Assembly (NCBI GenBank): GCA_947474755.1
Contig: CANJJE010000002.1
Location: 248,001-312,000, forward strand
Length of the DNA stretch: 64,000 bases
Direction of reading: 5' to 3'
From: Burkholderiales bacterium
GTDB taxonomy: Bacteria; Pseudomonadota; Gammaproteobacteria; Burkholderiales; Burkholderiaceae_C
This document shows, one piece after another, positions 63,108 to 64,000 of this stretch. A model generated the notes under the pieces. It was not told where the DNA came from. It saw only the letters and a list, made by a program, of their open reading frames with translations, and did not search any database. The first letter of the stretch is position 1, and every line of letters begins with the position of its first letter. The position numbers and the translations under genes were made by a program.

Positions 63108-63698
63108 TCAACGGGCCTGGCGGCGCCGGGCGAATTGACCGAGGGCCGCGACACCCAGCAGCATCAACAGCCCTGTCGAGGGCTCAGGCACAGGGCTCGT
63201 GGTGAAGCTGAACCTGCCGAAGGCGTAACCCGAACCCTGGCTCTGGTCGTCGAACACCAGGCGGGTGACGCCGCTGAGCCCACTGAAGTCCACCACTTTG
63301 TCCGCCGCGACGGCCTGGCTGTCCAGCATGGAACTGCCGGCGTACGCCGAGATCGTGACGCTGTCGCCGTCGTCATGCCCAAACGTTTGAAAGCTCAGGC
63401 TGCTGACGGCAGTCTTGAAGCTGATCTGCATGTCAGCGGCACAGCGAAGCGTGTCCGGATCGGGCCGGAAAGCGGAACAAATGGCCCCGCCGTCACCGGG
63501 CAGGATCTGGAGATCCACGTCGCTGGCGAAGATGTAGAAGCGTGTGCCGAAGCCCTGGATGAGCGTTCCGTCGAGGTCCAACGTCGTCGACGTCCATTCA
63601 ACTGAACCGAGTGGCTCGAAATTCAGAGTCTCGGCCGACGCACAGGCGCATGCCAGTGCGGTGGACAGGAGGAAGGTGGTGGCTGGAAGCTTCATCAT
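63108..63698 (-). CDS. PEP-CTERM sorted extracellular protein
   Basis: About 196 residues from ATG 63698 (a TTG at 63701 is weaker, and an ATG at 63695 is adjacent). Signal peptide (to about residue 23, ACASA), a beta-rich body with no known domain, and a C-terminal sorting tail PVPEPSTGLLMLLGVAALGQFARRRQAR: the PEP motif, a membrane helix and a basic end, the mark of proteins processed by exosortase and linked to exopolysaccharide export. The exosortase is not in this window. Function of the body unknown. Confidence 0.88.
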   Translation of the reverse strand: MMKLPATTFLLSTALACACASAETLNFEPLGSVEWTSTTLDLDGTLIQGFGTRFYIFASDVDLQILPGDGGAICSAFRPDPDTLRCAADMQISFKTAVSSLSFQTFGHDDGDSVTISAYAGSSMLDSQAVAADKVVDFSGLSGVTRLVFDDQSQGSGYAFGRFSFTTSPVPEPSTGLLMLLGVAALGQFARRRQAR

Positions 63699-63707
63699 CA
63701 AAAGGGG

Positions 63708-63734
63708 CAGACTTTCATTGTCCCGCGAAGTCTG
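63708..63734. repeat. Inverted repeat just upstream of the PEP-CTERM gene
   Basis: CAGACTT (63708-63714) / AAGTCTG (63728-63734) with a 13-bp spacer, 7-bp perfect arms, in the 79-bp gap between the upstream hydrolase and the PEP-CTERM start. Possible operator or leader hairpin. Confidence 0.35.
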
Positions 63735-63755
63735 ACCGGGTGTGCCAGCGCGTCA

Positions 63756-63775
63756 ATCCCCAGATCCCGGGGGAT
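63756..63775 (-). terminator. Hairpin after the serine hydrolase gene
   Basis: ATCCCC (63756-63761) / GGGGAT (63770-63775), just past the minus-strand hydrolase stop. A six-bp stem, no U-tract; weak. Confidence 0.3.
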
Positions 63776-63780
63776 GCGCC

Positions 63781-64000
63781 TCAGCGGTTCAGATGGCGGT
63801 ACACCGCGGTCTCGAAATCGACGAATCCCGGGTACGACGACACATCCTGGAACGGCAGGATCTGCGAGCCCCAGTAGCCGCCGATGCCGTTGCGACGATC
63901 GATCCAGTAGAACAGATTGGCGAGACCCGCCCACATCAGCGAGCCGGCCGGGCGGCCCGACGGTGTCGGCTCGTCGTTGACCTGGAAGGTATAGGCCCAC
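63781..64000 (-). CDS. Serine hydrolase of the beta-lactamase/esterase EstB family, C-terminal fragment
   Basis: Minus-strand frame entering from the right edge and stopping at 63781-63783. The ~72 visible residues read [43 protein letters not shown] and [22 protein letters not shown]. The AG-x-x-x-WAG segment and the WID-x-x-x-GIGG segment are typical C-terminal motifs of class-C-type serine hydrolases (EstB, 6-aminohexanoate-dimer hydrolase). The catalytic Ser motif is outside the window, so substrate is unknown. Confidence 0.82.
   Translation of the reverse strand, partial: WAYTFQVNDEPTPSGRPAGSLMWAGLANLFYWIDRRNGIGGYWGSQILPFQDVSSYPGFVDFETAVYRHLNR

Overview
The window is 64 kb of high-GC chromosomal DNA, roughly two-thirds G+C by eye, gene-dense and with coding on both strands. 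The gene content points to a betaproteobacterium of the order Burkholderiales, most likely the Leptothrix/Rubrivivax/Ideonella side. The evidence is a PhaM-type PHA granule regulator, a DUF3567 protein, a MetH split into a homocysteine-binding half, a PEP-CTERM protein, type IV pilus pilT/pilU, a ubiquinone prenyltransferase and a two-hairpin dispersed repeat. No rRNA, recognisable tRNA, CRISPR array, insertion sequence or prophage was seen. The family names are recognised from motifs only, because no database search was possible.

Region by region. 1-2.8 kb: the end of a fasciclin protein, a DTW tRNA-modifying enzyme, an orphan inhibitor-I9-like secreted protein, a CIA30-domain protein and a small secreted protein. 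2.8-8.3 kb: a redox/signalling block. It holds two perfect FNR boxes, a HemN-like radical-SAM protein with altered active-site residues, an OmpR-type response regulator, a cytosolic PAS-GAF hybrid histidine kinase and an FNR-like regulator without the Fe-S cysteines. 8.3-16.1 kb: a methyltransferase, a Lon-substrate-binding-domain protein, a PAP2 phosphatase, two unknown proteins, a WYL regulator with a paired-palindrome operator, DUF427 and a Tat-exported glucan biosynthesis protein. 16.1-16.6 kb: the dispersed repeat. 16.6-22.8 kb: PotF, an atypical glutaredoxin, a TAP-like peptidase with natAB, ElaA and a YkgJ cysteine-cluster protein.

22.9-28.7 kb: mnmG-rsmG-parA-(argC)-parB, the usual chromosome-partitioning neighbourhood near an origin, with three parS-like sites inside mnmG and rsmG. 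28.7-33.9 kb: the prkA-yeaH-spoVR stress operon behind a sigma-54-type -24/-12 element. 34-43.3 kb: a cobalamin adenosyltransferase, DAHP synthase, TldD, rsmI divergent from yraN-diaA-dolP, a beta-hydroxyacid dehydrogenase and pilT-pilU. 43.4-48.3 kb: yggS-putA-proC, where the proline catabolic gene sits between two genes that are usually adjacent. 48.4-52.7 kb: a sitABCD-type Mn/Fe ABC transporter with an upstream palindrome and a convergent mntR. 52.9-64 kb: ubiA, metH (N-terminal half), DUF3567 and DUF3108 on the minus strand; then an aspartic protease, phaM-FIST-glcDEF, a PEP-CTERM protein and the end of a serine hydrolase.

The most unusual material is the HemN paralogue together with its FNR boxes and the cluster-less FNR regulator; the WYL regulator and its divergent HNH-like partner; the orphan I9-like protein; and the translationally coupled phaM-FIST-glcDEF string.
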